Assembly: GCA_034509495.1 (NCBI GenBank)
Contig: CM067505.1
Location: forward strand, 6,334,594 to 6,398,593
DNA from: Acestrorhynchus altus
Lineage: Eukaryota > Chordata > Actinopteri > Characiformes > Acestrorhynchidae
DNA length: 64,000 bases
Direction of reading: 5' to 3'
The notes under the pieces were generated by a model, which was not told where the DNA came from, did not search any database, and saw only the letters and a program-made list of their open reading frames with translations. The position numbers were made by a program, and so were the translations under genes. Of this stretch, positions 1 to 12,350 are shown in pieces; position 1 is the stretch's first letter, and each line of letters opens with the position of its first letter.

Positions 1-1378
1 AGCAGCGTCATCCATTACTGAGAGTCTGAGTGCAAACACTATACCAAGTGTAGGAAGGGAGAGAGGGAAGGGAGGGAAGTAAGGGCAGGGAGGGTATCTG
101 AGGGTGCAAAGTGAAAGTAGAGCAAAGATTTAGCAAAAGTGCCTCCCTGGCAACTGCTTACCAAGCAAACTAAAAAAGTGTCTTGGAATGCTCTATACGT
201 CGTTATTTTTGAATCAGGGTAACATTTGCCACAGAACAAAGCACAACATAAAGCCTGCAGTAGTTTCAAACCACTAGATCACAGGGCTCTTTAGACTGCT
301 GCATTAGACAACAGCTTAACATAATCTAGACGGCCCTTATGTTGTTTGAAAGTACACTCACTGTATTAGGATGCAGATTAAATGGACTAGCTATTACACA
401 CCTGACAAAGTGAAAACCACTTAATAGTCTGAATGGCTACTTAGCTTTGGGTCATTAACTCTTTTCCTGCTGCTATAAAAGTCTTTCACAGCTGCCAAAA
501 AACCTAAGTGCCTTCCTCCCCACTAAACCCTGCTGTTCTGTCATCTCATGGAACTCATCCAGCTGCATTCATAAACATCTGAAGAGATCTATTAGTGTTT
601 TCCTCAAATATTTCCTTTCCACTGCAATCAAAGGATGTTTAACAGCATCAATCCTGACCTTTGGTCCAAGCCTGCAGCATTCTGGGATCTCTAAAGACAG
701 ACATTTCACATTTACAAGCTTTCAATTCTCTATGTTCAATTAGCAAATGAGCTTAACATCGTCTTCTTCTTCTGATCTTATAGAATGATCTTAAAATGTT
801 TGTTTGGCAGAAAAATATATCATGTACCATGTAAACATCAGCTAGAGCCATTTAACATGATAGAGCAGCCAGAGTAGCAATCATTATCATCATCTAGGGT
901 ACTAAACACCTACTTCATAATATCTAGAATGGTTTAACATCTACCCAATCTTCAGAGTAATTTAAGCTATCATAGGTTACATTAGTTTAATCTGCCTAAC
1001 ATCAGCTAAAGAATTTAAGGAACTTAATATAACCTAGAACAGCAAACATCTAGCAAACATAAGATACAGTTGTTTAACATTTAGCCAACATCAAATAAAG
1101 CATCTTACCAAAGTTCAAAATCAACATCTAGCTAACATCAGCTAGAGTACAAGAAATCCACAGAACATCTACAATCCCGCTCCAAACACCACTGACAAGT
1201 GCCAAGGAAGCACTACACACCAAAAAAGCTACAGGGAACAGTAAACGACAGACCCTCAAGAACAGCTGACAGTCAGTGGGGGTGTCCGAACCCAAAAGAC
1301 ACATCTCTGGTCACTCTCAAACAACTTCAGCATCTTTGCAGTTCTGGTGAGAAGATCAGATCCAAGAAATGACCTTAC
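1..1378. other. sh3bp5 intron 3 (partial), no recognisable element
   Basis: AT-rich intronic sequence downstream of sh3bp5 exon 3 on the minus strand. It contains a loose series of 'catctagc/aacatc' words around 840-1170 but no recognisable exon, mobile element or RNA gene. Confidence 0.5.
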
Positions 1379-3549
1379 CTGCCGAGCCACTCTCCGGGCC
1401 TCCCAGTACGGCTTGGAGTCTTCCACTGCTTTTCCAATCTTCTTAACTTGCTCGTCTAACTTGATTGTGGCCTCCACCAGGACAGCACGGAACCTCTGCC
1501 TGGAATCCTGACAAACAGAGACGGTATTAGGTCTGGTAGAACTGATCAGCACTGCAAAGTTCATCTATTACGTGCAACTTTGGACCATGACAATGAATTG
1601 GATTAATTTAAGGCCGATCACAATCTCTTTCTATAGAGACAGAATAAGAATATGGCACTTTGTCATCTGAGATGGACAAAAATACGTTTCATAGAAAGCA
1701 GCAGTTATCTTATTATAGCTTCATATAAGCAGATGTAAGTGCAAGAGACAGTTTCACATCCTTGGGTGTTAATCTAGAGTTCTTTGTCCCTTTTTTTCAA
1801 AGGTTCTACAGAATGCACTTGCTTTGTAGGATGCAGACGACTATAAAGAACACCACCAGTGATTTATTATTCTGTTTGTAAACTGAATGCTTGACTGTAG
1901 ACTGATTAAAGGTCAAGTCTTTTGAAATATACAGTGCATCCAGGATTTATGTTACATTCTTATTCCAAAATGAATTAAATTATTATTTTCTTCATTATCT
2001 TTAAAATATATTTGTTTAATATACATTTATATATTTTTTATAATTTTACATATTATAAAATTCTACACAATGACTCCCTTTGTCATTGTGGGGTTTTGTG
2101 TGTAGAAGTTTACAATATGTAAAATTATAAAAAATGTCTTGGTGCAGTTGCTTTGGTTTGCATCCAAGTGCAGTTGCTGTTTTACTGGCCAAAGCTATGG
2201 GCCAAGGGAAATCAAACACACATTCTTACTGTGCAGTTTAATGCACAGCTTCCAACCCAAATTTAACACAGTTCTGCAGACTCTGCATGGCTAATCAGAC
2301 TCCAATTCCAACTCCTGTGGTGCATGCTCAGGAATGCCCCCTTGCTGATTTACATTCTTCTCTCCTTCAGGCCATTCCACTACTCCTCTCGACCATTCGC
2401 AGCAATCTGAAGAAATGAAAGACTTTTGTGCTTTCCTGAAAAGCGCTGGTTCAGCTAACTCAATTCAATTCTAATCAAGTTAACAAGCGAGACACTCCCT
2501 ACTTCTCTACAGACAGAAAAAGCTCCTTCAGCAGAAAGGAAGTGGAGCATTTGTTGCTTAAAAGCTGTGCTGGACTACATAAGGCAACCAAATGGCAATC
2601 CTGGGAATTATTTCTAGTATTTTTTTCCATTTCTGTATTTGTCTTTTGATAAATGGTGCACTTTGGCCATGGTTCCTGTTTATCCATGAGGAATGGTTCA
2701 GAGGTTTCTGAAGGTAGAGTTGTTTCTCCATTCCGGCCGCAGCGACACTTACATCCTTCCTCAGGGCATCCCCATGACCAAACAGACGTCAGTGCGAGCC
2801 GGGCTTCCTCTGGTAGAACCCATCGTGGCGCTTGGATGACAAATGGGCACCGGACAGCGGCAACGGTGGAAAAAATGCATCCGTTGCATAACTCTTCCCT
2901 CCAAGCCCACAACTGCTAGTTGGCACAACCTCCTGAGGCAATGTTTGGAAATTTGGCCTTTTAGAGGTAGAGCAGGGCTCTGTACTGTGCCCCAATCCTC
3001 AAAACAGATTCAAGGAATTATTTTTTTTTTTTTTTTGGACTAAATGACTTTAGATAAGAGATCTTAACTGTTATTAGATTGCAGCGCCATCACCAGACTG
3101 GAGCTCTAGGGATGTAAACAGCAGCTCTATTTTCCATAAACATGAACCTGAATGGTGAGCTTGTCCCTCTCCAGCAAATTCAAGGGGAATAAATTGTATC
3201 ACTAATTTTGTCTTGATGCTTTATTAAAACATAGTGATGGATCAAGTGAGACAGTCTCATAGATCTGAAGCAACATTACCTGTGCCTCTGCTGCATCTGC
3301 ATACAAGTTTTATGGCTTAGCCCTACATATAATGAAGTACTGTTGAAAACAGCAAGACTCCCATGAGCTACAGACTGCCAAACAGGCAAATCTGTCATGA
3401 AAGGAACATTTTCCGTGTTATTTACTGTTTTCTACAGCAAACAATAGACCAATACGGTTTTTGAGATATTACTGTTTTCATGAAGACATTCATTCTCTCA
3501 GTACACTACAGCATGCATTATGCAAAACATATCATACATCCATTAGGAA

Positions 3550-3607
<58 letters not shown>

Positions 3608-5704
3608 CAGTTTGTCTTGCACTGGAATACAAATTACAAATGGCGAAAACTCTATTCCTCACTATTACGCTTAAACTTTGGCAGTTCACAAGCATTCCTT
3701 GGCAGTGGCTGCCGGCATGCTGGTAACAATGTTGTGGGACACTTGACTTTCAGGGTATAAAATTCGGGTCACTTTTTTAAGAATTTAACAAACATTGCAG
3801 AGAGCACACTGGGGACTGTCTTCATCATACCACTACCATGACTGTGTATTACGTTTTAACGGAAATTTGGCAGCAACTGATTTGACGAGAATCTCATACC
3901 AATGTAATTCAGTCGGTACCCAACCCTGTAATTAAAAGGCAAAGATGTTCTTCAAGGGTTATTTAGTAAAGTGTTGTTTCTATAAATAGGGGAAGTAAGG
4001 GCATTAAGGGTTCTCCAAGGGTTATTTAGTCAACACAATGGTTATGTAACACAATGACAATGCAAAGAACCATTTGAATACTTCCTTTCCTGGATCAATG
4101 GTTCTTTTCCATGATGGAAAACCTGAATCGAACATGTTGAGCTTTCAATTACATTGTTAATTTAACAAAGTATGAGTTGGCCATTTGTGAAAACATGATC
4201 TGTAACAAAAACAGGGTTGGGAAAGTAACTCCTGTGGCAAATGTATCTACTGGTTTCCTGTACAGATCTTGTAGCTACAGCTGATGACAAAATGACACAG
4301 ACTTCCAGGAGTCCAGATAAATAATTTCCTCTGCCTGGTCAACACAAATCTAAAGGATGTTGGACCCTTGAGGGACCTTCTATCGGCCTGCCTTGGGGGA
4401 GGGGAAGGGTGGAGAATTTGGAGAGAGGTTTTCCCTTCTGGAATTCCAGCTGTTGTTGTTTGAGAAGAAACAATGACATGATGATAAACAAGGCAAACAG
4501 CAGAGAAGCAGGTTGGACCTACCTCCAGCTCTGTTTCCCATCTGTTGATGTCATCCGTGGACTGATTCAGTTTCTCCAGTTCTCCCTGTTGATGTGGAAG
4601 AGAAGGAATGGGACTTGAGAAAGAACGAAAATGTCTTTCACAATCTGAGCTGAGCAGCAGCATCTGGAAACTATTAGGAGAGTAACTTAAGCTCAGCTGT
4701 GGCTGCTTCACTTCAGCAAACATGACAATTAAAATACTTCTGGCATTGTCTTTATGGTTTGCTGAGAATTGTGGTTACGTGCAAAAGGAACGTTTTTGAA
4801 GGAACTGAGCAATGCCATTCTTTTCAAACTAGACTGTCCAAATGAGGCCTGCTTTCATTTCTAACCAACCTCATTCCATCTAAAATAAGACACATGTCAT
4901 TAGGAATTTCCTGGTGAGGGGGAAAAAAAAGAGCCACACATAACATGACCTTGTACACCAACATGCTAGAAGGTCTAAAAGCCCTAATGTTTATCAAGCA
5001 ACTTACACAAGTACAAAATTTAATTCAGCTCCTCTAATGAATGTATTCAGATTGTCTACTCCCTGTAGAAAAGTCTTGCCAAAAGAACAGGACTTTCTCC
5101 AGCACATAAGCATGAACCTACTAGCAACCTTCAACCCAAGCTGAAAGAGTATACAGCCCCAATTATTTTAAACTCTTGGGAGCAGTGAAACTGTGATTTC
5201 TGGAATGATGGTGCTCCATCCAATACTTCTGGGAGGAGTTGGGGGTGACATGGGATGGTGGTCCTCCATCCTACTAACACTTCTGTCTTCGAATGCTTCG
5301 TAAGTCTAGCAGAAAGTCTTCTCTGGACAGGAGAACAGTTGTTCCAACATGGGCAGCATTTTTAATAAACTTGATTTTGAAACAAAAGAAAATGAGTAGC
5401 TGTCCCAATTCTTTTGTCCATACAGTAGACTAGACTGACTAGACAACAATGATCTTAATTAATTATGAGGGATACATTTTTAATTCAAAGCTTTGTAGGA
5501 CAAATATAGTTTATGAGCGTAAGACGTGTTTTTTTTAAACATAAAAAAAAAAAAAAGAGTTTACAAGTCTTATACTGGGTTTGTTCATATATATTAATAT
5601 ATGATTATTAAATGAAATTAATTAATTATAGAAGAAATTGGTGGGCGGTTTAATAAAGGTTCACCTTTTTTGAGCCTTAATTCCTTTCAAATCAGCCAAA
5701 AAGT

Positions 5705-5736
<32 letters not shown>

Positions 5737-5843
5737 CGATAACAACAACAACAACAACAATAATAATAATAATAATAATAATAAAGTAATAAATGATAAT
5801 AATGAATAATAAAAAATAATTATGATTATGATTAATAATAATA

Positions 5844-5893
<50 letters not shown>

Positions 5894-6484
5894 GTGCTGT
5901 AAAGGTGAACTCTGTGTGCAAATCTCAGACATTGTTGGAACTGTCCGGAAATTAACCAACCCTTACTGATTTGCCCCTCATTAAAGCCCATTTCTGTTGG
6001 TTTTGGAGATCACACTTCTGTCGCTGAGCTCACGGTCTAATTCTCCAGCCTGCCGCTGAACTCTCCGCTCCACCTTAAACGGCGCCGCACTGCCCTGCGC
6101 TCTCCGCGGACGCCGGCCTGAACGCGCTGCACCATTTAAGGTGGAGCGGAGAATTCCAGCAGCCCCAAAGCGAGCCGAAGCAGCCGAGTTAACATTAACC
6201 CAAGCTTATGAGCCCGTCTCCTCCACCCATAGCCCGTCTCCTCCAGCCACAGCCCGTCTCCTCCACCCACAGCCCGTCTCCTCCAGCCACAGCCCGTCTG
6301 TCCCCCTTAAACCCCGCACCGGAGACGCGACCTGTTGAAGTCCGGGCGACCCGCCGGCCAACTTACCGCCTCTGTTGTGCCGGGCAGAAACAAGGGGTTT
6401 TACCTGAATTCTCGGGTCCACCTCTTCATTCTCGGGACACTCGGGGTCCGTGTCGGAGTTCTGCCCCGTCCCCGCAGGGTCCAT
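1379..6484 (-). CDS. sh3bp5: SH3 domain-binding protein 5 (SAB), 5' part only
   Basis: Three coding exons on the minus strand: 6404-6484 (27 codons, starting MDPAGTGQ and ending EEVDPRIQ), 4523-4585 (21 codons, GELEKLNQSTDD...), and 1379-1507 (43 codons, including KIGKAVEDSKPYWEARR). All junctions are phase 0 with AG acceptors and GTAA/GTAGG donors. The piece matches the start of the coiled-coil region of vertebrate SH3BP5. GELEKLNQSTDDIN separates it from the paralogue SH3BP5L, whose segment differs. SH3BP5 family proteins are guanine-nucleotide exchange factors for RAB11, and SH3BP5 (SAB) is also the outer-mitochondrial-membrane docking protein for JNK. The remaining coiled coil and C-terminus lie beyond the left edge; no further exon is visible in 1-1378. 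The N-terminal acidic leader is shorter than in mammals. One residue is odd: INRW where relatives carry INRR. Confidence 0.93.
1920..2142. mobile_element. Tc1-like TIR remnant / palindromic MITE
   Basis: Starts with a Tc1-type terminal motif (TACAGTGCATCC at 1932) followed by the typical 'TTATTCCAAAATGAATTAAAT' type sequence. It then forms an imperfect inverted repeat: arm 2035-2075 pairs with 2081-2136 (the TATAATTTTACATAT and TTCTACACA blocks recur inverted). It has no coding capacity, and is probably a non-autonomous or internally deleted Tc1/mariner copy in sh3bp5 intron 2. Confidence 0.6.
3551..3605. repeat. (CA)n microsatellite
   Basis: Near-uninterrupted CA dinucleotide run of about 50 bp in sh3bp5 intron 2. 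The HTHTHT-type open frames over it are repeat artefacts. Confidence 0.97.
5040..5435. mobile_element. Non-autonomous DNA transposon remnant ('tgtccatatagtg' family)
   Basis: Ends with the terminal words 'agctgtcccaattcttttgt' and 'ccatacagtag' (5395-5430). It carries the internal 'tggtgctccatccaatactt' and 'gggcagcatttttaataaac' segments of a repeat that is very common in teleost genomes. Related copies in this window are at 13355-13640, about 31700-32120, 37840-38435 and 52105-52230. It has no ORF and lies in sh3bp5 intron 1. Confidence 0.6.
5706..5784. repeat. Compound (AAT)n-(AAC)n-(AAT)n microsatellite
   Basis: Trinucleotide array switching from AAT to AAC and back to AAT, in sh3bp5 intron 1. 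The poly-Ile/Leu/Val open frames over it are spurious. Confidence 0.95.
5845..5893. repeat. (GATA)n microsatellite
   Basis: About twelve GATA/TAGA units, close to the preceding trinucleotide array. Confidence 0.95.
6058..6156. mobile_element. Palindromic MITE, copy 1 (CTCCACCTTAAA family)
   Basis: Terminal inverted repeats of about 25 bp: left arm 6058-6082, right arm 6132-6156, with two mismatches, sharing core CTCCGCTCCACCTTAAA. The GC-rich interior is about 50 bp. Two further copies are at 25176-25263 and 53699-53765. It sits in sh3bp5 intron 1, about 250 bp from exon 1. Confidence 0.7.
6211..6300. repeat. 20-bp GC-rich tandem repeat
   Basis: About 4.5 copies of AGCCCGTCTCCTCCAGCCAC starting at 6211, 6231, 6251, 6271 and 6291. 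Alternate copies read CCAGCCAC and CCACCCA(C/T), suggesting a 40-bp higher-order unit. It lies in the CpG-rich start of sh3bp5 intron 1. Confidence 0.9.
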
Positions 6485-6760
6485 GCTGAGATTCCGTCTG
6501 TTTTCCCCGCTTTAGTAAACAAAGCCCCGCGGACGCTCCGGCTGCCCGCGTGTCACTGCACGCGCACCCCGCCCTCCCTTAAATCCATAATAAACCCTGA
6601 ATATGACTGGCTGATGAAGCGCCACAGGACCCGCTACAGCCCACAAAGACCATTCTGAGCCAGTCTGGGGTAGAAGAGGGCTCGTTCTGCCCTGAACGCG
6701 GAGGGAGGAGAGCTTAACAGTGAACGGGGGAGGCTTGGGTCTCTGGCGCCCCCTGTGGCT
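6485..6760 (-). promoter_or_regulatory. CpG-rich 5' region of sh3bp5
   Basis: GC- and CpG-rich sequence directly upstream (minus strand) of the sh3bp5 start codon, continuous with the CpG-rich exon 1 and start of intron 1 (about 6040-6760). No TATA box is obvious. This is inferred to be a CpG-island promoter from composition and position; the transcription start was not located. Confidence 0.5.
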
Positions 6761-7563
6761 GAAAGCTACGCTGCTCGCTCTTTAAACCATTTAAAAGCCA
6801 TTTCTTCAGTCCAAGTGCTCTCCTACCACGCTGTTTTGTGTTTTCAGATCCTTTCTTGTAATGCTGGTCTTACTGGTCATGCTGGTTATGGTATTTGTCC
6901 ACTTTGGTCATGATGGTTATGATGACAGATTGACCCCCGGTTTACACTTGAAGCCTGAAAGCTGGGTGGTACCCTAAAGGACTTGTACCAGCTTGTTTTC
7001 TGAATTCAGAATCTTAGCATCCAATCGCATGCCAGCAGCATGTCCAAACCCACTGCCCAATCAGATACAGACATGAGCATTTCACTTTGCTCAGCCATGG
7101 ACAGACCGGGACACCACATTCAGATCTGTCTCTCTAGGCCCTGTTATGTCGGCACACTGTTACAGTGTTTATGGTATTTGTCTTGTGCCACTTGCTTTTT
7201 AAGCTGTATTCCACTGGGGTCAGTGTTTGTGAACAGTGTTTGTTTAAATGAGAATGAGGGAAACACTGGACACCCCTTAGGGAGCCAAACCCAGGACTCT
7301 GGTTCTGCCAAAATGGTACTACTTGTTCTAATAGGGGAAGCTGTTTTTCTCGGATGCACTAAGTCCTAACAAGTGATTTGAATGTCATTTGTATTGTGTA
7401 GAAAGGCCAGCATAAAGGCTGAATTCCCCATTGGAATAATATAAAAGAGGCTAAAGATAATATAAAGAGGCTAAAATGACCAAAGAAGGAAGGAAAAGCA
7501 ATGCCAGAGAGAACAATACAAATGTTAAGAGCTGATACAAGGAAAAACCCCAGTATAGGAACC

Positions 7564-7622
7564 TATTATATTATATTATATTATATTATATTATATTATA
7601 TTATATTATATTATATTATATA
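7564..7622. repeat. (TTATA)n pentanucleotide microsatellite
   Basis: About twelve near-perfect TTATA units in the sh3bp5-mturn intergenic region. Confidence 0.95.
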
Positions 7623-7672
7623 GTACTCCACAGATTTTAAAACATATTGCTCTTCTTGTGTTTTAATGCCAA

Positions 7673-7960
7673 TACTAGTGCATCTCAGAAAATTTGAATA
7701 TGGTGGAAGAAGTTCATTTGTGTTGATAATTTCATACAAAAAGTTAAAGTGAGTTAAAGAGTTTTAATGTTAATCTGTATGATTATAGATCATGAAAATC
7801 AGAAATCCAGGATCTCACATTATAAGAATATTTAATTACAAGTTTGACTAAATGACTACTCAGACTGTATCAAAATTAAATTAAACAAAATCTTGAAATA
7901 TATCACTTTAAATGTAAGGAATGAAACATATATTACAGTTAAATTGACACTAAATTACAG
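7673..7960. mobile_element. Tc1/mariner-type AT-rich remnant ('ctagtgcatctca' family), copy A
   Basis: Begins with the TIR-like motif ACTAGTGCATCTCAGAAAAT followed by 'tttgaatat'. It shares the internal blocks 'atcatgaaaatcagaaatcc' and 'cttgaaatatatcactttaa' with copies near 17100, 19161, 58180 and 60558. It is non-coding. Confidence 0.6.
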
Positions 7961-9171
7961 TAAATCACTGTGTCAAACTGATATGTATATAACTCTCATT
8001 TAAATCATTTTTTATTGTAGTTTACAAAAAATCAATTTATTTACAGTTATGAATTTTTATTTGTAATGTGTATTGGAATAATACAGTAAATTACCTTAAT
8101 TACATTAATTACAAAGGTAAAATGTAATGACTTATTGTTATTTTCTTCTTTATTATTTTGTTAAATGTCATTTTAGTAATACAATAAGAACTTTATTAAT
8201 ATATTAATAAGAGCTTTATTTACAAATATTTTTTCAGTTAAAGTATGCACATTTCAATGTCATCTAGGCAAAATCCAACTTCATAATTGTAATAAAGTAG
8301 ATTTGTTCTATTAATCTAGTTTTCCTGAAATAGCCCACAGATTTTGTGGGAGTGGGCGTGGTTTTATCTGAATTACTTTAAACAAACTCATTAAAAAAAC
8401 AGATCTAATATCTGAGATGTCTAATCTAATCTAATGTCTAAGATGGTTAAAAACCCTGAGGTATGGTGCTCAAATTTGAAATAAAGTGAACTCTCCATTT
8501 AAAGGACAACTATTGTCACCCCCTAGTGGTAGAGGATTACCCTCACCTGGCCTGATGAGATCATTAATAATGAACTGAATTCAGTTAATAATTAGTGAGG
8601 TCTGCATGATTCTTTAACATTTGAAAAAAAAATGGAAATCATGTAGTGTATTAAAGATGAAATTCCATCAGTATATGCAGCGAAAGTGTCAGGGCTTACA
8701 TGCTGAACTTAAAGACAAGGGCCCAATTCAATCAACTATATTCTTGCCTTACTGATTTAGAGTAGGTTGGGGATACTCCACTAATGTTAATAACAGACAC
8801 TGGGCTTAGACTGCTACCAATCTTATCTGTGCAAAGCCACACCAATACCCCAAATCATTTGCTTTAAAATGCTCAGAAAACCTACATTAACAACCCTTTA
8901 AACTGTTATTAAGCATGAATAGACAATTAATAACCTAAAACTACATTATCATCCATGCAACATGTCAAGGTCTTTGGGGATTAGAATGATATTCTGCTGA
9001 ATACCACTGTAATGAACCCCAGACTGGCCTAATGTAAACTGATCTAATCTGATTTATGATTTATTGCTGGTTCAGTTGAACAGGCTGGGCTGAGGTAAAG
9101 GTTCTGACTACTGCGCCTGCCCCAATATTTAGCTACTCAGAAATCAATAGAATTCACTAGGCTAAAGTGGC

Positions 9172-9425
9172 GCTGCAGGTAGTGCCCTGGGGTTCAATCC
9201 CTGCTGTAAGGAGTTTGGTGTGTTCTCCCTGTGTCCACGTGGGTTTCCTCCAGGTACTCTGGTTTCCTCCCGCCTCCCAAAAATGTACATGGTAAATGAA
9301 TTGGCCATGCTAAATTACCCCCTAAGTGTGAGAGTGTGTGTGCATTCCTGCATTCCTGCTTTGCACCCAATGATTCGTGGTAGGCTCTGGATCCACCATG
9401 ACCCCATTCAGGAATAAGATAATGA
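9172..9425 (+). mobile_element. tRNA-derived SINE-like interspersed repeat
   Basis: Carries a box-B-like GGGGTTCAATCCC at about 9190, then the well-known teleost repeat segments 'gtgggtttcctccaggtact' and 'ctggtttcctcccgcctccc', then 'gtgtgagagtgtgtgtgcat', and ends near 'gtaggctctggatccaccat'. This order matches a very common fish SINE-type repeat. Smaller related pieces occur near 35575-35640 and 35985-36020. Confidence 0.65.
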
Positions 9426-9429
9426 CTGG

Positions 9430-11540
9430 CTGAATAGACTTGTCAAACATTGTTGGGAGCACATTTTTCAGTGCGAAAGAAATTATCTGATGCTTAACCA
9501 TCAGATTGAGGGACCATCTCAAATTTGTTCAGTCTCAACCTGCTTCTCTTTTCAAGCACCATATGATACACCTTCCCGTATTTCGTTCAGAAGTATTGAA
9601 ACACCCTAAAATGTTTGTAGGAGTGAAGGAAAGGATACTCTGCTTGCTGCTGGACTGGGATGGTAGACTCATCCGTTCTGACAGGGAGTGGGCAGGGTAA
9701 CCTAGCAACATAAACTGTGCAGGGAAGTGGTGTGTGGTCATACAGTTCAACAGGGTAAAACTTGCCTGTTTTGGGATTGAAGGGTTTAGGACACTGTCAA
9801 GCCTACTGAATCAAGAACATTTGATCACAATGGTTACATCAGCTACGTTCAGGGAGGACAAACTGACCATCATCTGCACCAAACACATGAAAAAGAGGGC
9901 ACAAGATATCCTATACCTGTAATCCTGCCAGGTCCAGCTGTTTATGATTTTTTAAGAACCCAAGATTTCATACAGCTTTTGGAAAGATAACAATCACGTG
10001 AGAGAGAGACTGATCTACATGTCCACACTAATAAGTGAAACATTATCTCCAGAGTCCAGTAGCACTGAGACCTTTCTGCCCTCCATCACTCCTCTTACAT
10101 AAAAAGCAGACATTTCACTGCTCTGGTTGACATGGAAACATCTTCAGCTAACTGGATCATCCTTGAAGGAGATGAGCTTCAATATCAGCTACCACCTGTT
10201 CCCTTTGGAGTGGCCTATCAGGTCTTGGCCCCTGCATCCTTGATACCCTGGAGGAAGCAGGTTGCACAGGCTCACATTGGAGGTCATATGGCCTGTTGTG
10301 TCATCTCACTTGTAAAGCCATGGGATTGAGAAATGTTATCTGTGGGTGTTGTTATGGTCTGAAGATCCCAAGACAACCTGCCTCACCAAAGTTCCAGGTG
10401 CAGAACGAGAGGTGAGGTGGATCCCACAGCCTCTTCTATCTACATCACCAGGCTGTAGATTGTAGTCATCGTATCTCCTCACACATTTCCTTCATCTCCA
10501 TTCTCAGCAAGTACATTTCCTCTGTCAGTTCATCAACAGCTTTCTGAAGGTTGCCATTAAACACAATTCACTTTTTCCACAATAAATTGGGAGAGTTGGA
10601 ATACACACTAAACATGGTTTCAGATCCTGTCTAGCATTCGCATGCTGTCCCACTATAATCAGAGTCTTCTCCAGGTCAGGTGTACCTTCTCCATAGTATT
10701 TGGCTCTTGCAGCCTTTCAGGGAAGTGGCAGAACTTCTCCTTCTGTGCAACTGCTTTTAATGTTTTGGCTGATTTGATTTTTTAATAAAACAGGATATTC
10801 TCTTAACATTGCCAATCAGAAAAATGATGACTTATCCTGATGGATCTTCCTAGATTCCCACTCATTCTACATCTGACACTCTCAGCTTATGAATGTTTAA
10901 CCTGCATGGACTTCCATATTAACACTGAGCTTGCATTCTACTCACACTCGCATTCTCTCATAACTCATTCTCTCGCACACACAGCATGCTCACTCTATCA
11001 GCTATAGTTCTTTATTATTTTACACCGCTTTGTGCTTTATGTCTGTGCTATCCAGTGTCGCCAGAGGAGGATGGCTTGCCCTTTTGAGCCTTGGTTCCTC
11101 TCAAGGTTCCTTCCTCTTAGTCTGAGGGAGATTTTTCTTGCCTCTTTTTCCCGATGGCTTGATCAATTGAGACTTGGACCTGGATTTCTGTAAATCTGCT
11201 TTGGGACAATGCCTTTGTTGTATAAAGTGCTATGTAAATAAACTTTGATTTAATCAGAAATACAGACAACTCAAATTTCACACAGTTTTTTTTTAACTCT
11301 TGATTAAAGCAGTCAATATTCAAAGTATAGGATATATTACTTAAATGTCAGAATCAAGCCTAAAATGTCTGCAGTTAACCTGTAGAGCCTGAACTTGATA
11401 CCAACATAACATTAACAACTATTAACATAATACATTTCAAGGCAAATGTCAAGGTTTCTGTGTTTAACTAACATCATACTTGTTGATCATTTTAGCTTCG
11501 GGCTAAAACTTTCATATTTAAAAAACAAATTCAGCATTAA
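9430..11540. other. Intergenic sequence, origin unclear
   Basis: Intergenic stretch between sh3bp5 and mturn with several short plus-strand open frames: 9506-9700, 9734-9922 (including GFRTLSSLLNQEHLITMVTS), and 10132-10329. None joins through plausible splice sites to a recognised protein and I do not recognise the products. It may be an old transposon or pseudogene. The stretch 10330-11540 shows nothing specific apart from 'ctgtgctatccagtgtcgcc' to 'ttcctctcaaggttccttcc' (11040-11115), an arrangement common in fish interspersed repeats. Confidence 0.35.
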
Positions 11541-11557
11541 TTTGTGTAGCATTTCAT

Positions 11558-11872
11558 GGTAACTGGTGTGATGCAGTTGTGTGTGACGGTGGTAACTGAT
11601 GTGACACAGTTGTGTGTTACAGGGTGGTAAATTATATGATGCAGTTGAATGTGTCTGGGTGGCAACTAGTGTGGTGCAGTTGTGTGTGACGGGGTGGTAA
11701 CTGATATGATGCAATTGTGTGTGACGGGGTGGTAACTGGTGTGACGCAGTTGTGTGTGACGGGGTGGTAACTGATATGATGCAGTTGTGTGTGACACGGT
11801 GTAAACAGATGTAATGCAGTTGCGTGTGACGGGGTGGAAACAGATGTGATGCAGATGTGTGTGTGACAGGGT
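11558..11872. repeat. 35-bp minisatellite, about nine copies
   Basis: Tandem units of about 35 bp built on GGTAACTGATATGATGCAGT followed by TGTGTGTGACGGGGT, 5-20% diverged. Because 35 is not a multiple of three, the same repeat peptide appears in successive frames. The overlapping minus-strand open frames here are artefacts. Confidence 0.92.
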
Positions 11873-12284
11873 ATTGGCCACAGTTCTCTCTCACTTTCTC
11901 ATGCTGGTCCACAGGCTATAAAACGTTCAGCACCCTGTTGACTGTTTGCAGCTGCTGGCCCTCCCTCAGACCACCTGGGTTGTTTTTCGGTGTCAAACTA
12001 CGTTTTAATCTCCTTTAAGTTTAGTTTAGAAAACAAACTAACAGGAATGTTACAAACTGTGAAGAGAAGGACCAGTCCTTATATAAAACAATGGTTTAAC
12101 GTCGTTGTTGATGCTGTGCTTCATGGAAATTATTTATTCAACAAATTTACAACAGACAGTGAAGAAAAGGCACATTACAAAATGACAAATAGTGCTTAAA
12201 GGTTGTCTTTCGCTTAATACTTAATTTAAAAAAAGATGAAATGACATGCTTTCTTTTGATGCTTTCCGTGGAAAACAGAGGCCT

Positions 12285-12350
12285 GGTTTTTAGGGAACCA
12301 GCCTTGTGACCTGAAGGCTGCCCGTTTGATTCCCTCAACTGGCAGGACGA
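12285..12350 (+). mobile_element. SINE head fragment
   Basis: Short tRNA-like piece: 'tagggaaccagccttgtgac' followed by a box-B-like GCCCGTTTGATTCCC. It is the same type as the minus-strand SINE at 28070-28295 ('gggatttgaactggcaatct'). Confidence 0.4.

Noticed and set aside
5687..5991. Open frames rich in Ile/Leu/Tyr/Ser
   Set aside because: Translations of trinucleotide and GATA microsatellites.
11558..11872. CRISPR-like regular repeats
   Set aside because: The units are contiguous, without unique spacers, and the genome is vertebrate.
11487..11912. 141-codon His/Thr-rich minus open frame
   Set aside because: Produced by the 35-bp minisatellite; the same peptide occurs in other frames of the same repeat.
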